Source: Thiolapillus brandeum (GTDB taxonomy: Bacteria > Pseudomonadota > Gammaproteobacteria > Chromatiales > Chromatiaceae). From it: a DNA stretch of 19,698 nt. Both the position numbers and the translations under genes were made by a program. This document shows, piece by piece, positions 8,134 to 16,570 of this stretch (position 1 is its first letter; every line of letters starts with the position of its first letter). The notes beneath the pieces were generated by a model. It searched no databases. It saw nothing but the letters and a program-made list of their open reading frames with translations, and had not been told where the DNA came from. The stretch is taken from positions 1 to 19,698 of the forward strand of contig DRLF01000395.1 in assembly GCA_011051425.1 (NCBI GenBank). The letters are read 5' to 3'.

Positions 8134-8142
8134 ATTATAGCA
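8134..8142 (-). promoter_or_regulatory. Extended -10 promoter for the SHOCT lipoprotein
   Basis: The minus strand reads TGCTATAAT, a perfect -10 hexamer with the TG extension. It lies about 43 nt upstream of the lipoprotein ATG. The -35 position (TCCCTG at 17 bp spacing) is poor, consistent with an extended -10 sigma-70 promoter. Confidence 0.65.
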
Positions 8143-8207
8143 GTCCGAAGGTTTTTCAGGGAGTGCTTTGTTCCTGCAGCCAGGATCCCGCCATCTAAAT
8201 CTTGGCT

Positions 8208-8303
8208 GGGGTGGTGTCTGATAGGAAAAACGCCGTAAATACATCCATGTAGGCTCCGCGTCAGCATCCCTGCCTCCGAGGTTTTCCGATCAGACACCAC
8301 CCC
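8208..8303. repeat. 96-bp palindromic intergenic element, likely a dispersed MITE-like repeat
   Basis: The arms GGGGTGGTGTCTGAT (8208-8222) and ATCAGACACCACCCC (8289-8303) are perfect inverted repeats. After one mismatch they extend through GGAAAA/TTTTCC, giving 22 bp with 21 matches. The interior contains TAAATACATCCATGTA and a GGCTC...CGAGG stem remnant. From memory, similar TCTGAT...GGAAAA elements with ACATCCATGTA cores are scattered in gammaproteobacterial genomes, but I could not search. It lies 22 nt beyond the last V-ATPase gene and may form the 3' end of that mRNA. No coding capacity and no target-site duplication seen. Confidence 0.75.
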
Positions 8304-8325
8304 GCCTTATCAATAACTTAGGAAC

Positions 8326-8949
8326 TTAGATGACGTGGTCCTGTTCCTGCAGCAGTTTTACCTGGAACAGGCTGTCCCGTTCCTCCTCCTCCAGCGTTTC
8401 CTGAATGAAGTGGATGCTGGCCTCGTAACGGGGAATGATGTTGTATTTCAGGGCGTTCACACGTTTCTGGGTTTTGCGCTGTTCATTCAGCATCCTGCGC
8501 AGGGCGATTTCCGCCTCTCCCAGTTGCGCCAGTACCACTGCCATGTCCGTCAGACGGATACGCATCCTGTCGAAACTGGCGTCCGTCCACATCAGACTCA
8601 CGGGCTGCAGCGGGCGTTTGCCGGCCCTGACGGCGGGATATTCCACGCCCAGATTGCTGCGGGGCAGGATTTTCACCTCCACACTGGGTTCCAGCCCCAG
8701 GCCCGCCAGGTGCAGCATGCGTTCTCCCATGCGCATGTGGGTGATACTCAGCCAGTAGTAGGCGCTGTCCACGAGTTGAGCCGCTTCCTCCCGCAGTTTC
8801 CGGTACGTGCCCAGCTGTTCCCGCACCATGCGTGTCAGCAATTCGCGTTTGCGTTCCAGCAGGTCGTGTCCTGTGGTGAGGAATTCCAGCTGGTTCTTCA
8901 GCTGCAGCAGCGCGTTGCGCGTGGGTGGTATGGGTAGGCGCTGGGTCAT
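8326..8949 (-). CDS. ntpD: A/V-type ATPase subunit D (central rotor shaft)
   Basis: A 207-residue, mostly helical protein forming the rotor shaft that turns inside the A3B3 head. The N-terminus PPTRNALLQLKNQLEFLTTG and the C-terminal helix with LRRMLNEQRKTQKRVNALKY are hallmark subunit D segments; the paired helices at both ends make the coiled-coil stalk. Length is normal. The ATG at 8949 overlaps the subunit B stop as ATGA. It is the last gene of the ATPase operon and is followed by the palindromic element. Confidence 0.95.
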   Translation of the reverse strand: MTQRLPIPPTRNALLQLKNQLEFLTTGHDLLERKRELLTRMVREQLGTYRKLREEAAQLVDSAYYWLSITHMRMGERMLHLAGLGLEPSVEVKILPRSNLGVEYPAVRAGKRPLQPVSLMWTDASFDRMRIRLTDMAVVLAQLGEAEIALRRMLNEQRKTQKRVNALKYNIIPRYEASIHFIQETLEEEERDSLFQVKLLQEQDHVI

Positions 8950-10331
8950 GGGTTGCTGTTCCAGTGGTGGTAGCGGGCCAGGTCGGCCTCGCTCACCCGC
9001 GACAGTACGTCGCCCGGCAGCAGGGACAGCAGTTCCCAGGCGATGTTCAGGGTCTGGATGATGGAGCGGTCTTCGTCCATGCCCTGCGCCAGGAAACGCT
9101 GTTCGAAGCCATCGGCAAACTGCAGGTACTTGCGGTCCAGGTCCGGTAACTCGTCCGGCCCGATGATGGAAGCGAGGTTGCGCACTTCCAGCGCCTTGGC
9201 GTAGGCAGCATACAGCTGGTTGGCCACGCGGGGATGGTCTTCGCGGGTATCGTCCTTGCCGATGCCATCTTTCATCAGGCGTGACAGGGAAGGCGGAATA
9301 TTGACCGGTGGATACAGATCCTGGTTGTTCAGTTCCCGTGACAGCACGATCTGTCCTTCGGTGATGTAACCGGTGAGGTCCGGAATCGGGTGGGTGATGT
9401 CATCGGAAGGCATGCTCACCACCGGCACCATGGTGATGGAGCCGTGCCGTTCGCGTACCCGGCCCGCGCGTTCGTAGATTTCCGCCAGGTCGGAATACAG
9501 GTAGCCGGGATAGCCCTTGCGGGTGGGCACGTCGCCCTTGGCGGTAGCCACCTCGCGCAGGGCTTCGGCGTAGTAGGTCATGTCCGTGAGCACCACCAGC
9601 ACATGCAGGTCCAGGTCGAAGGCAAGGTATTCTGCTGCGGTCATGGCCGTGCGCGGGAGGATCAGTCTTTCGATGGGAGGATCATCGGCGAGGTTGGTGA
9701 ACATCACCACGTTGCCCAGCACGCCGTTGGATTCGAAGTCCTCGCGGAAGAACTGGGCATCTGCGTAGGAGACACCCATGGCGGCAAACACCACCACGAA
9801 GCGGGATTCCTCGCCGAGCAGTTTTGACTGGCGGACGATCTGTGCGGCGAGCTTGTTGTGGGGCAGTCCGGAACCGGAAAAGATGGGCAGTTTCTGTCCC
9901 CGCACCAGGGAATTGAGACCATCGATGGCGGAAATGCCCGTCTGGATGAACTCCCGGGGGTAGGCGCGGGCGATGGGGTTGATGGGCTGGCCGTTCACGT
10001 TGCGGCGCAACCGGGAAACGATGGGTGGACGGTCGTCGCGGGGCTCGCCGATACCGTTGAATACCCGGCCAAGTATGTCCGGGGAGAGGGGCATTTCAAA
10101 AGGCGCCTCCAGGAAACGGACCCAGGTATCATCCAGGCTCAGGTCGTCCGTGCCTTCGAGGATCTGCACCATCACCAGTTCATCGGAGCTGAGAATGACC
10201 TGGCCGTTGCGTTTCTGACCCCGCTGGTCACGGATACTCACGCGGTCGCCGAAAGCCACGCCGGGCACACCCCGGAGGAAGAGCAGGCCATTGTGTGCCG
10301 CGGAAGCGTAGCGGTATTCCTTCTCCCTCAT
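8946..10331 (-). CDS. ntpB: A/V-type ATPase subunit B (non-catalytic head subunit)
   Basis: A 461-residue regulatory nucleotide-binding subunit alternating with A in the hexameric head. The P-loop position holds SGSGLPHNK (152-160), a degenerate form typical of subunit B. YPGYLYSDLAEIYERAGRV and the SMPSDDITHPIPDLTGYITE stretch are strongly conserved family motifs. The ATG at 10331 has GAGGAG eight nt upstream and overlaps the subunit A stop as ATGA. No truncation or key loss seen. Confidence 0.97.
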   Translation of the reverse strand: MREKEYRYASAAHNGLLFLRGVPGVAFGDRVSIRDQRGQKRNGQVILSSDELVMVQILEGTDDLSLDDTWVRFLEAPFEMPLSPDILGRVFNGIGEPRDDRPPIVSRLRRNVNGQPINPIARAYPREFIQTGISAIDGLNSLVRGQKLPIFSGSGLPHNKLAAQIVRQSKLLGEESRFVVVFAAMGVSYADAQFFREDFESNGVLGNVVMFTNLADDPPIERLILPRTAMTAAEYLAFDLDLHVLVVLTDMTYYAEALREVATAKGDVPTRKGYPGYLYSDLAEIYERAGRVRERHGSITMVPVVSMPSDDITHPIPDLTGYITEGQIVLSRELNNQDLYPPVNIPPSLSRLMKDGIGKDDTREDHPRVANQLYAAYAKALEVRNLASIIGPDELPDLDRKYLQFADGFEQRFLAQGMDEDRSIIQTLNIAWELLSLLPGDVLSRVSEADLARYHHWNSNP

Positions 10332-12109
10332 GAGTTTTGCTCCTCATACTCCTGACGCAGCTTTTCCAGCTGGGAGCGGAATTCTTCGCCCAGTGCATGG
10401 AGTTCATCGAGCTGATCGTTGCCGTAGAGGTTCTTGCTGCGCCGGGCGCGACTGAGCAGAGGCAGTGCCAGCAGGGCGGAAACGGGTACGTCAGCCTTTA
10501 CCAGCGCCTGGCCCTGCTGATACAGACCGATCATGAGGTCCAGCAGGGCAAACTGCTTCTGGGGCGAGCAGTAGCTGTCCACCTCGTCCAGTGCGTTCTG
10601 CTGCAACAGCCCTTCCCGCAGTAGCGATGCCATCTCCACCGTCCAGCGCTGTATGGGGGACAGTGCTTCCGCGCCAACCAGGTTGATGATACGGGCGAGT
10701 TCTTCCGCCCGGCTGAGCAGGTTCAGCGCCAGGCTACGCTTTTCCTGCCAGCTCTCATCCACGTTTTCAGACCACCATCGGGCGGCCGCTTCCACGGCAT
10801 CTGAAAAGCTCTCCGTCCAGGACACGGAAGGATAATGCCGTGCGTCGGCAAGGGGTTTGGACAGTGCCCAGAAGGTCTGGATGATGTCCTTGGTGTGGTT
10901 GGTGACCGGCTCGGAAAAGTCGCCACCGGGAGGGGATACCGCGCCGATGAGGGAAACAGAGCCACTTTCTCCCGACAGGGTTTCCACCCGACCGGCGCGC
11001 TCGTAGAAAGACGCCAGCCGCGATGCCAGGTAGGCAGGATAGCCTTCCTCCACCGGCATCTGGCCGAGGCGTCCGGCGACCTCGCGCAGGGCTTCCGCCC
11101 AGCGGCTGGTGGAGTCGGCCAGCATCACCACGTCATGCCCCTGGTCCCGGTAGTATTCCGCCAGGGTTACGCCGAGATAAATCGATGCTTCTCTGGCGAC
11201 TACGGGCATGTTGGAGGTGTTGGCCACCAGCAGGGTGCGTTCCATGAGGGAACGGCCGGAATAGGGGTCGGTCAGTTCGGGGAAGGAATCGAGAATGTCC
11301 ACCAGCTCGTTGCCGCGTTCGCCGCAGCCCACATAGATGACGATGTCGGCGTTGGTCCAGCGGGCGATCTGCTGCTGCAGCATGGTCTTGCCCGCGCCGA
11401 AAGGGCCGGGTATGGCGCCCTTGCCACCCTTGAGCAGGGGGAAGAAGGTGTCCAGTATGCGCTGCCCGGTGAGCAGGGGGGCGACGCCGTCGTCCCGTTT
11501 TTGGTAGGGCCGGGGGATACGCACCGGCCAGCGATGGAACAGCTTCAGGTCCTGAATGCCGTTCAGCGGTGTATGCACCCTGGCGATGACCTGTTTGAGG
11601 TCGTATTCGCCTGCGGCCGCCAGTTCCAGCAGTTCCCCGTGAACGCCGGGTGGTGTGAGAATGCGATGTTCCGTCGAGGCGGTTTCCTGTACCGTGCCCA
11701 GTACCATGCCACCGCGGATTTCCTGACCGGCTTTCAGGTCAGGATTGGGGATAAACGCCCAGGGTCTGTCACGTTCGAGCGCGGGAACATCCAGACCGCG
11801 GGGAATATAGTCGCCGGCCTGTTCCCTGAGATTGGTCAGCGGCCGCTGAATACCGTCGAAGATGCCGCCGAGCAGACCGGGCCCCAGTTCCACCGACAGG
11901 GGATAGCCCAGGGGTATGACCGTTTCCCCCGGCCGCAGCATTTCGGTGGATTCATACACCTGGATCAGGGCACGATCGTCGTCCAGGCCGATGACCTCGC
12001 CGGTGAGTTTCTGTTTGCCCAGCCGCACCTGCTCTCCGCTGGCGATGCCCGGCAGCCGGGCGCGCACCAGAGGGCCGTTGATTTCGATGACGGTACCCGG
12101 TTCAGTCAT
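10328..12109 (-). CDS. ntpA: A/V-type ATPase subunit A (catalytic)
   Basis: A 593-residue catalytic subunit that hydrolyses or makes ATP. Walker A is GPFGAGKT (235-242), with the catalytic glutamate in GCGERGNE (E264). The subunit-A-specific non-homologous insertion lies between the N-terminal barrel and the P-loop (about 110-190), which separates it from F1 beta. YPAYLASRLASFYERAGRV is conserved. The ATG at 12109 has AGAGGA eight nt upstream and overlaps the end of subunit E by 8 nt. Length is normal for bacterial and archaeal A subunits (about 580-600). Confidence 0.97.
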   Translation of the reverse strand: MTEPGTVIEINGPLVRARLPGIASGEQVRLGKQKLTGEVIGLDDDRALIQVYESTEMLRPGETVIPLGYPLSVELGPGLLGGIFDGIQRPLTNLREQAGDYIPRGLDVPALERDRPWAFIPNPDLKAGQEIRGGMVLGTVQETASTEHRILTPPGVHGELLELAAAGEYDLKQVIARVHTPLNGIQDLKLFHRWPVRIPRPYQKRDDGVAPLLTGQRILDTFFPLLKGGKGAIPGPFGAGKTMLQQQIARWTNADIVIYVGCGERGNELVDILDSFPELTDPYSGRSLMERTLLVANTSNMPVVAREASIYLGVTLAEYYRDQGHDVVMLADSTSRWAEALREVAGRLGQMPVEEGYPAYLASRLASFYERAGRVETLSGESGSVSLIGAVSPPGGDFSEPVTNHTKDIIQTFWALSKPLADARHYPSVSWTESFSDAVEAAARWWSENVDESWQEKRSLALNLLSRAEELARIINLVGAEALSPIQRWTVEMASLLREGLLQQNALDEVDSYCSPQKQFALLDLMIGLYQQGQALVKADVPVSALLALPLLSRARRSKNLYGNDQLDELHALGEEFRSQLEKLRQEYEEQNS

Positions 12110-12752
12110 CGAACAGTCCTCTCAGGCTGATATCTGCAGCGAACAGCCGCTCGGTGATGACCTGCAGCAGGGCGCCCTGGAAGCGCTCGATGCGGCCTTC
12201 GAAGCTGTTGTCGATGCGGATGCGGTTGTCCCTGCTGCGCAGCAGCACGCCGCCACTGCAATGAATGGGTGTTGCAGCCAGCTCGATGGTTTTGTCCGGG
12301 GCGATATCGGCGGAAAATGTTTCCCAGCGTGATTTCAGGTAGGCCAGATCGGAGGCATTGAACTCAGCGACCAGTGCGGTGCTCTCGATATCTTCGGCCG
12401 CCTGAACCAGCAGCTTGTGCAGCAGTGTCAGGTAGCTTTCCCGGTCGTCCCTGACCTTTTGCAGCCGTTTTGGCAATTCGTGGACGACAGACTGGATGAG
12501 CTGCCAGCGCAGCTTGTCCAGTTTGCTCTTCAGCCGCAGTTCGCTGGCCTGGATCTGGCGACGGAACAGACGTTCGGCGTCTGCCTGGGCAGCGAGTACT
12601 TCGTTCTGTTCGCGGATATGCAGGCGCTCGTGGGCGTCTTCGAGAATATGCTGGCGGGCACGCTGTGCACGGTCGTGATATTCCTCTGCCAGCTTTTCGG
12701 CTCTTTCCAGCAGGGCTTTTTCCAGGTCACTGACCAGCTGTTCCTGTGCCAT
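12102..12752 (-). CDS. ntpE: A/V-type ATPase subunit E (peripheral stalk)
   Basis: A 216-residue stator subunit. The N-terminal half (1-100) is one long charged helix (EKALLERAEKLAEEYHDRAQ and onward) that pairs with the G/H subunit. The C-terminal half is the globular head-binding domain with CSGGVLLRSRDNRIRIDNSF (165-184), the signature E-subunit segment. I chose the ATG at 12752, 4 nt after the F stop. A longer reading to 12860 overlaps subunit F and adds an uncharacteristic Trp-rich leader, so it was rejected. Confidence 0.92.
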   Translation of the reverse strand: MAQEQLVSDLEKALLERAEKLAEEYHDRAQRARQHILEDAHERLHIREQNEVLAAQADAERLFRRQIQASELRLKSKLDKLRWQLIQSVVHELPKRLQKVRDDRESYLTLLHKLLVQAAEDIESTALVAEFNASDLAYLKSRWETFSADIAPDKTIELAATPIHCSGGVLLRSRDNRIRIDNSFEGRIERFQGALLQVITERLFAADISLRGLFDD

Positions 12753-12756
12753 GATT

Positions 12757-13125
12757 TCAGTCTGCCCTGTCCGTGTCTGTGCGCGGTGTGTCCAGTGCAT
12801 TTCTGCCCAGCACGCTGATGACCAGCTCTTCCACCTGGGGCTGATAGTCCCTGGGTGCATTGAGGGGCGGAATTTCGGTTACCACGATACCGCCGCCACG
12901 GTGCTGCAGTTGCCTGAGTGATTCGCAGTCGCAGCGCGCCAGTGCGGGTTCGAGAAACACCAGTGCAGTATCCTTCTGCTCCATGAGTTCGTTCAGCAGT
13001 TGCTCGAGCTGCTCAACGGTGGCATCGGGCCAGGTTTCGAAACCGATCATGGAGAAGCCGGCGCACAAGGCGGCGTCGCCCATCATGATCAGTCGTGTAC
13101 CCTGTCTGGCGCTGTCCGCAGGCAT
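12757..13125 (-). CDS. A/V-type ATPase subunit F (rotor regulatory subunit)
   Basis: A 122-residue protein with a Rossmann-like layout. An opening strand RLIMMGDAALCAGFSMIGFE is followed by a helix, a DTALVFLEPALA strand and an IVVTEIPPL strand. This matches subunit F, which binds the D shaft and tunes activity. Family members are usually 100-120 residues; here the C-terminus has a short acidic tail. The ATG at 13125 lies 5 nt after the K stop. The position before E differs from Enterococcus and Thermus operons, where C separates E from F. The gene symbol is left blank because ntp letters differ between systems. Confidence 0.88.
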   Translation of the reverse strand: MPADSARQGTRLIMMGDAALCAGFSMIGFETWPDATVEQLEQLLNELMEQKDTALVFLEPALARCDCESLRQLQHRGGGIVVTEIPPLNAPRDYQPQVEELVISVLGRNALDTPRTDTDRAD

Positions 13126-13130
13126 CTGTA

Positions 13131-13586
13131 TCAGCCGATCTTGCCCAGCATGAGGATGGTCACCACCAGACCGTAAATGGCAATCCCTTCCGCCAGGCCC
13201 AGGTAGATCAGGGTGCGGCCGAACAGCTCGGGTTTTTCCGAGATCACCGCCAGGGAGGCGGCACCCACCGGCCCCACGGCAATGCCTGCGCCGATGGTGG
13301 CCAGGGCGGTGGGAATGCCGATGCCGATGAGTGACAGGCCCAGGCCCACGCTGATCTCCCTGGCGCCACCGGCGTCGACGGCGGCAACTTCCGCCATGGC
13401 ATCGTGCATGCCCAGCACCAGCAGCCCGACTTGCGCGCCGACAAAGAGCAGCAGGTTGGCGCCCACGACGGCCTTCCAGCGGTTCTGTGTATTGCGGTTC
13501 GGATTCAGGGGTCTGATTTCCAGATAGATGCCGGTGCCGATGAGGGCCAGCAGGCTCAGGCTCAGTATGGTGACCATCCAGTACAT
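13131..13586 (-). CDS. ntpK: A/V-type ATPase subunit K (proteolipid, c-ring)
   Basis: A 151-residue rotor-ring protein with four predicted helices (about 3-21, 37-60, 79-105 and 123-147), a duplicated hairpin. The ion-carrying glutamate is E133 in LGLAEGIAIYGL; the first hairpin has no equivalent carboxylate, as in Enterococcus NtpK. Compared with the NtpK sodium site, Gln65 is retained (Q52), Thr64 is replaced by Ala51, and Gln110 in GIAQGKV is replaced by V104 in GIAVGPV. This points to proton rather than sodium coupling, but is inference. The ATG at 13586 has GAGGAG six nt upstream, the best ribosome-binding site of the operon, fitting a subunit needed in many copies. Confidence 0.93.
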   Translation of the reverse strand: MYWMVTILSLSLLALIGTGIYLEIRPLNPNRNTQNRWKAVVGANLLLFVGAQVGLLVLGMHDAMAEVAAVDAGGAREISVGLGLSLIGIGIPTALATIGAGIAVGPVGAASLAVISEKPELFGRTLIYLGLAEGIAIYGLVVTILMLGKIG

Positions 13587-13596
13587 GACGAACTCC

Positions 13597-15504
13597 TCAG
13601 GTTTTCGTATTCAACAGATCGCTGGCTGACAGCCGCATGGGTTGAAACTCATGGCCGTCTCCCCGGAAGAACCGGGAGAAGCCCTCGTAATATTCCAGAC
13701 GCAATACCTGGATCACTACAATAGCGCCTTCCAGCACTAAAATGAACAGGTTCCCCAGCACCACGGTGATCCAGTGCCCTGTCGTGCCCAGCATGTCGGC
13801 AAGTGCGAACACGGCGATGGCCAGCGCCACATGATTCAGGCCGAAAGCCGCCACCCGCAGGAAGGAAAGGGTATTGGAAATATAGTTCATGAAGGTCTCG
13901 AAGCCTTCGATAATCACTACCAGCAGTCTTTCGCCGGGCGGGGCATCCTGTTCTTTCCATTTGTAACCCAGCACCACGGCCAGCGAGCCAAGGAACAGGG
14001 CCTGGTTCAATATGCCCACGCTGCCCTGTTCGAGCCATTGCCAGCCACCGGAGAGGATGCTCAGATACAGCAGCAGGCCCGCGACACCCTGACTGTCGAA
14101 GAGCGCCCGGGCAAAATGGTTTTCCACCAGATTGTTGCGGATGGTCAGCATCGAGGCCATCAGGATGAAGCCCACACCCCAGAAAAAGGCCACCTTGAGC
14201 ATCAGTACCGGGTCGCTCAGCGGTGCGATCCATACGGCCGGGAAAAGGTGCTCGTAGCCGAATATGCTGCCATAGAGTATGCCGAAAAGCATGGATGACA
14301 GGCCTGCCGCCATCATCACCGGACGAATCATGCGCAGTTTCCCAGGCAACAGCCAGGGTGTGAGAAAGATCACTGCGCCGTGCCCGACGTCGCCGAACAT
14401 CATGCCGAACATGGTGATGAAACTGATGGCGAAGAACCAGGTGGGATCGATTTCGCTGTAGCGTGGTACGCCGAAGTTCCGCACCAGCGCAGCAAAAGGC
14501 TGCAGCCAGGCGCTGTGCTGCAGGCAGGAGGGCACATGCTGCTGTTCACGGGTTTCGGGCTGACGGTGTTCGACGATGACAGGTCCGGGCAATCCCTTTT
14601 CGAGTGCTGTTTTCAGCGGCTCTATCTGATGGACAGGTATCCAGCCGGAGATATGGGCCAGACCACCGCGGCTGCGCAGAGACGATCCGAACTGACTCAG
14701 GCCGGAAGCTGCCAGCAGTGTCCGGGTTGCCTGGTTCAGCCGGTCATCATAAGTTTTGGCTTTCTCTTCTATCTCCCTGTGCAAATGCCGTTGCTCCTGC
14801 AGGATCCTGTGTTCCTGTTCCCGGAGATGGTCGGCCACCTTGCTGGGATGGTCTGAAAATTCCTCGGGCAGTTCCAGTGTATGAAAATCGGCTGCCTTGA
14901 GTACGGTTGCCAGGCTGGGCTCTTTTTCCTTGAGTCCGGCGATGACCACATGCAGCAAGCCCTGGTGATGTGAGATCTCCGTCAGGGTGTAGCCAATCAT
15001 GGCAATGGCTTCGCGCAGGCGGGTGCGGTTTTCCTGGGGAATGGTACCGGTGAGAATATTCAGGAAGCGGTAGTCCCGGCGCAACATGCCCAGATCCAGA
15101 TCGAGATTCTGGTAGCTGTGCAGCAGATTTTCCAGACTTTTCACATCGGCCAGTTTTTCTTCATAGTGGCGCGCCGATTCGGCACAGGCGGAGCACTGCT
15201 GCCAGGTTTGCGCCAGCCAGGTTTCCAGTGCCTGTAATTCTTCCAGGCCGGGCGCCTGCTCGGGAATAGGCTGGCAGATATCTGGCCGGATTTTCAGGAA
15301 ACCCAGTATTTTCTGCAGGTGGGAACGGGCTGACTGGAAACTGTCTGTATAGGATTGCTGGGGTGTTTCCGGGAGATGCGCTGTTTCTTCCCGCAGGGGA
15401 TCGGGAGCGAAATACCCGAAACGGGCCAGCAGCAGACCGGCCTGGGTCAGGTCTTCACTGAGCAGGGAAATGCCGACATGGTACATGGGCGCAGGCGTGA
15501 ACAT
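13597..15504 (-). CDS. ntpI: A/V-type ATPase subunit I (membrane stator, a-subunit homologue)
   Basis: A 635-residue protein. The N-terminal ~330 residues are soluble and helical and bind the peripheral stalks; the C-terminal ~300 residues hold seven or eight membrane helices forming the ion half-channels. The essential arginines fit R550 in FLRVAAFGLNHVALA and R602 in VLRLEYYEGF, both family-conserved positions. The RLEYYEGFSRFFRGDG stretch with the following EFQP is characteristic of subunit I. The ATG at 15504 has GGGAG nine nt upstream and overlaps the subunit C stop by one base (TGATG). Length is normal. Confidence 0.95.
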   Translation of the reverse strand: MFTPAPMYHVGISLLSEDLTQAGLLLARFGYFAPDPLREETAHLPETPQQSYTDSFQSARSHLQKILGFLKIRPDICQPIPEQAPGLEELQALETWLAQTWQQCSACAESARHYEEKLADVKSLENLLHSYQNLDLDLGMLRRDYRFLNILTGTIPQENRTRLREAIAMIGYTLTEISHHQGLLHVVIAGLKEKEPSLATVLKAADFHTLELPEEFSDHPSKVADHLREQEHRILQEQRHLHREIEEKAKTYDDRLNQATRTLLAASGLSQFGSSLRSRGGLAHISGWIPVHQIEPLKTALEKGLPGPVIVEHRQPETREQQHVPSCLQHSAWLQPFAALVRNFGVPRYSEIDPTWFFAISFITMFGMMFGDVGHGAVIFLTPWLLPGKLRMIRPVMMAAGLSSMLFGILYGSIFGYEHLFPAVWIAPLSDPVLMLKVAFFWGVGFILMASMLTIRNNLVENHFARALFDSQGVAGLLLYLSILSGGWQWLEQGSVGILNQALFLGSLAVVLGYKWKEQDAPPGERLLVVIIEGFETFMNYISNTLSFLRVAAFGLNHVALAIAVFALADMLGTTGHWITVVLGNLFILVLEGAIVVIQVLRLEYYEGFSRFFRGDGHEFQPMRLSASDLLNTKT

Positions 15505-16565
15505 CAGGGCTGCTCCCTTCTTGCCAGTGCGGGGTGGGCCAGGGGATCTCCGCAGAACTGGATAAGCTCCGGGCTGAGACCGAGCAGGTGTCCCTTGAGC
15601 ACGGCATGTATCAGCTGAATCTGCTGTTCGCGCAGATACAGGTAGGCATAGGCTCTGGCCATGTTGAAACGCTGTTTGCGCAGGATCCGGTTGGCGAGGG
15701 TCCTGACCAGTTGCTGCATGTGCTGCTCGATTTCCGCGATATTGTCCGTATCGGCCAGCTGCTGGTACAGGGCCGGCGGTAACTGCTTCATGACCTCGGT
15801 GAGGCTGTTCTGCTGGGCAAGCTGTTGCAGGGCATTCAGGGACAGCAGCCGCCCGCCGGGAGCCAGAAGGAAGTAGGCATGGGGGGGAGACAGTCCGTAT
15901 ACGAAGCGGAAGCGCAGCAGGGAAACGAGGTTGACTTTGTCCAGCCAGCTGAGCAGCAGCTGGCTGACCTGTTCCTTGTGCGCGTCTTTCAGTGCGCCGG
16001 CCAGCCGTTTTAGCTGGGCGTAATAGTTCGCATCCAGGGTGGCTTCCACATCGAACAGCGAGCGGTGTTCCTCGAATGCCTTGCGTGCCGGGCTTGCCAT
16101 ATTGCTGTAGCTGCTGCTTTTCAGCTGGCGCAAGAATTCCTCCACGCTGTCGGTATTGATAAGCACCTGCTGGTTCAGTGAGGCCAGCTCGCCCAAATCG
16201 AGCAGATCCTGCTCCTGGCTGATCTTCTGCAGACCGGCAAACTTTGTGCGCAGGATGGATTTGAGATTGATCAGCTCCAGGCGCCGCATCCAGTGACGGA
16301 TGAAGTTGCGCTCGTCACTGTTCATGCAGCGCATCAGGGTGATGCTTTCATTGATCAGTGTGGAGGCGAGAACCTGTTCCAGATCAGCCGGGCTTTCGGG
16401 CAGTTGCTCGCCAAGCCCGGGCAGGCCGGCCTGATTCAGCAGTGGCTGCATCTCGGAGAGTGGCAGTTCCAGCAATGCTTCACGCTGTTTTCTATGCAGC
16501 AGTTGCTCGGCCATCAGTGAGACCCTCGTATTCAGGTAGGCATAGGCTGAAATACGGGATCCCAT
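15504..16565 (-). CDS. ntpC: A/V-type ATPase subunit C (d/AC39 family, rotor cap)
   Basis: A 353-residue helical protein of the AC39/subunit d family, the funnel linking the c-ring to the D-F shaft. The opening GSRISAYAYLNTRVSLMAEQ and the C-terminal MARAYAYLYLREQQIQLIHA then VLKGHLLGL are family hallmarks: a Y-L-R-x-x-E/Q pattern and a closing K-x-x-L-G-L. Divergence from the Enterococcus and Thermus proteins seems high, but length and end motifs fit. The ATG at 16565 lies 5 nt after the G/H subunit. The position second in the operon, before I, is unusual. Confidence 0.9.
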   Translation of the reverse strand: MGSRISAYAYLNTRVSLMAEQLLHRKQREALLELPLSEMQPLLNQAGLPGLGEQLPESPADLEQVLASTLINESITLMRCMNSDERNFIRHWMRRLELINLKSILRTKFAGLQKISQEQDLLDLGELASLNQQVLINTDSVEEFLRQLKSSSYSNMASPARKAFEEHRSLFDVEATLDANYYAQLKRLAGALKDAHKEQVSQLLLSWLDKVNLVSLLRFRFVYGLSPPHAYFLLAPGGRLLSLNALQQLAQQNSLTEVMKQLPPALYQQLADTDNIAEIEQHMQQLVRTLANRILRKQRFNMARAYAYLYLREQQIQLIHAVLKGHLLGLSPELIQFCGDPLAHPALARREQP

Positions 16566-16570
16566 GGCGG

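Noticed and set aside
7879..8244. Longer reading of the SHOCT lipoprotein from 8244
   Set aside because: It would translate the palindromic repeat and the promoter, and bury the signal peptide internally.
8946..12109. A and B as F-type or N-ATPase subunits, or a flagellar/type III ATPase
   Set aside because: The subunit A non-homologous insertion, the degenerate B P-loop and the surrounding D, E, F, C, I and K genes identify an A/V-type enzyme.
10835..12130. Long plus-strand open frame (431 codons) opposite ATPase subunit A
   Set aside because: It mirrors the catalytic subunit gene, which has all expected motifs. Open antisense frames are common in GC-rich coding DNA, and the translation shows no recognisable domain.
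12102..12860. Longer reading of subunit E from 12860
   Set aside because: The extra 36 residues overlap subunit F in another frame and lack E-subunit character; the ATG at 12752 gives the normal N-terminus.
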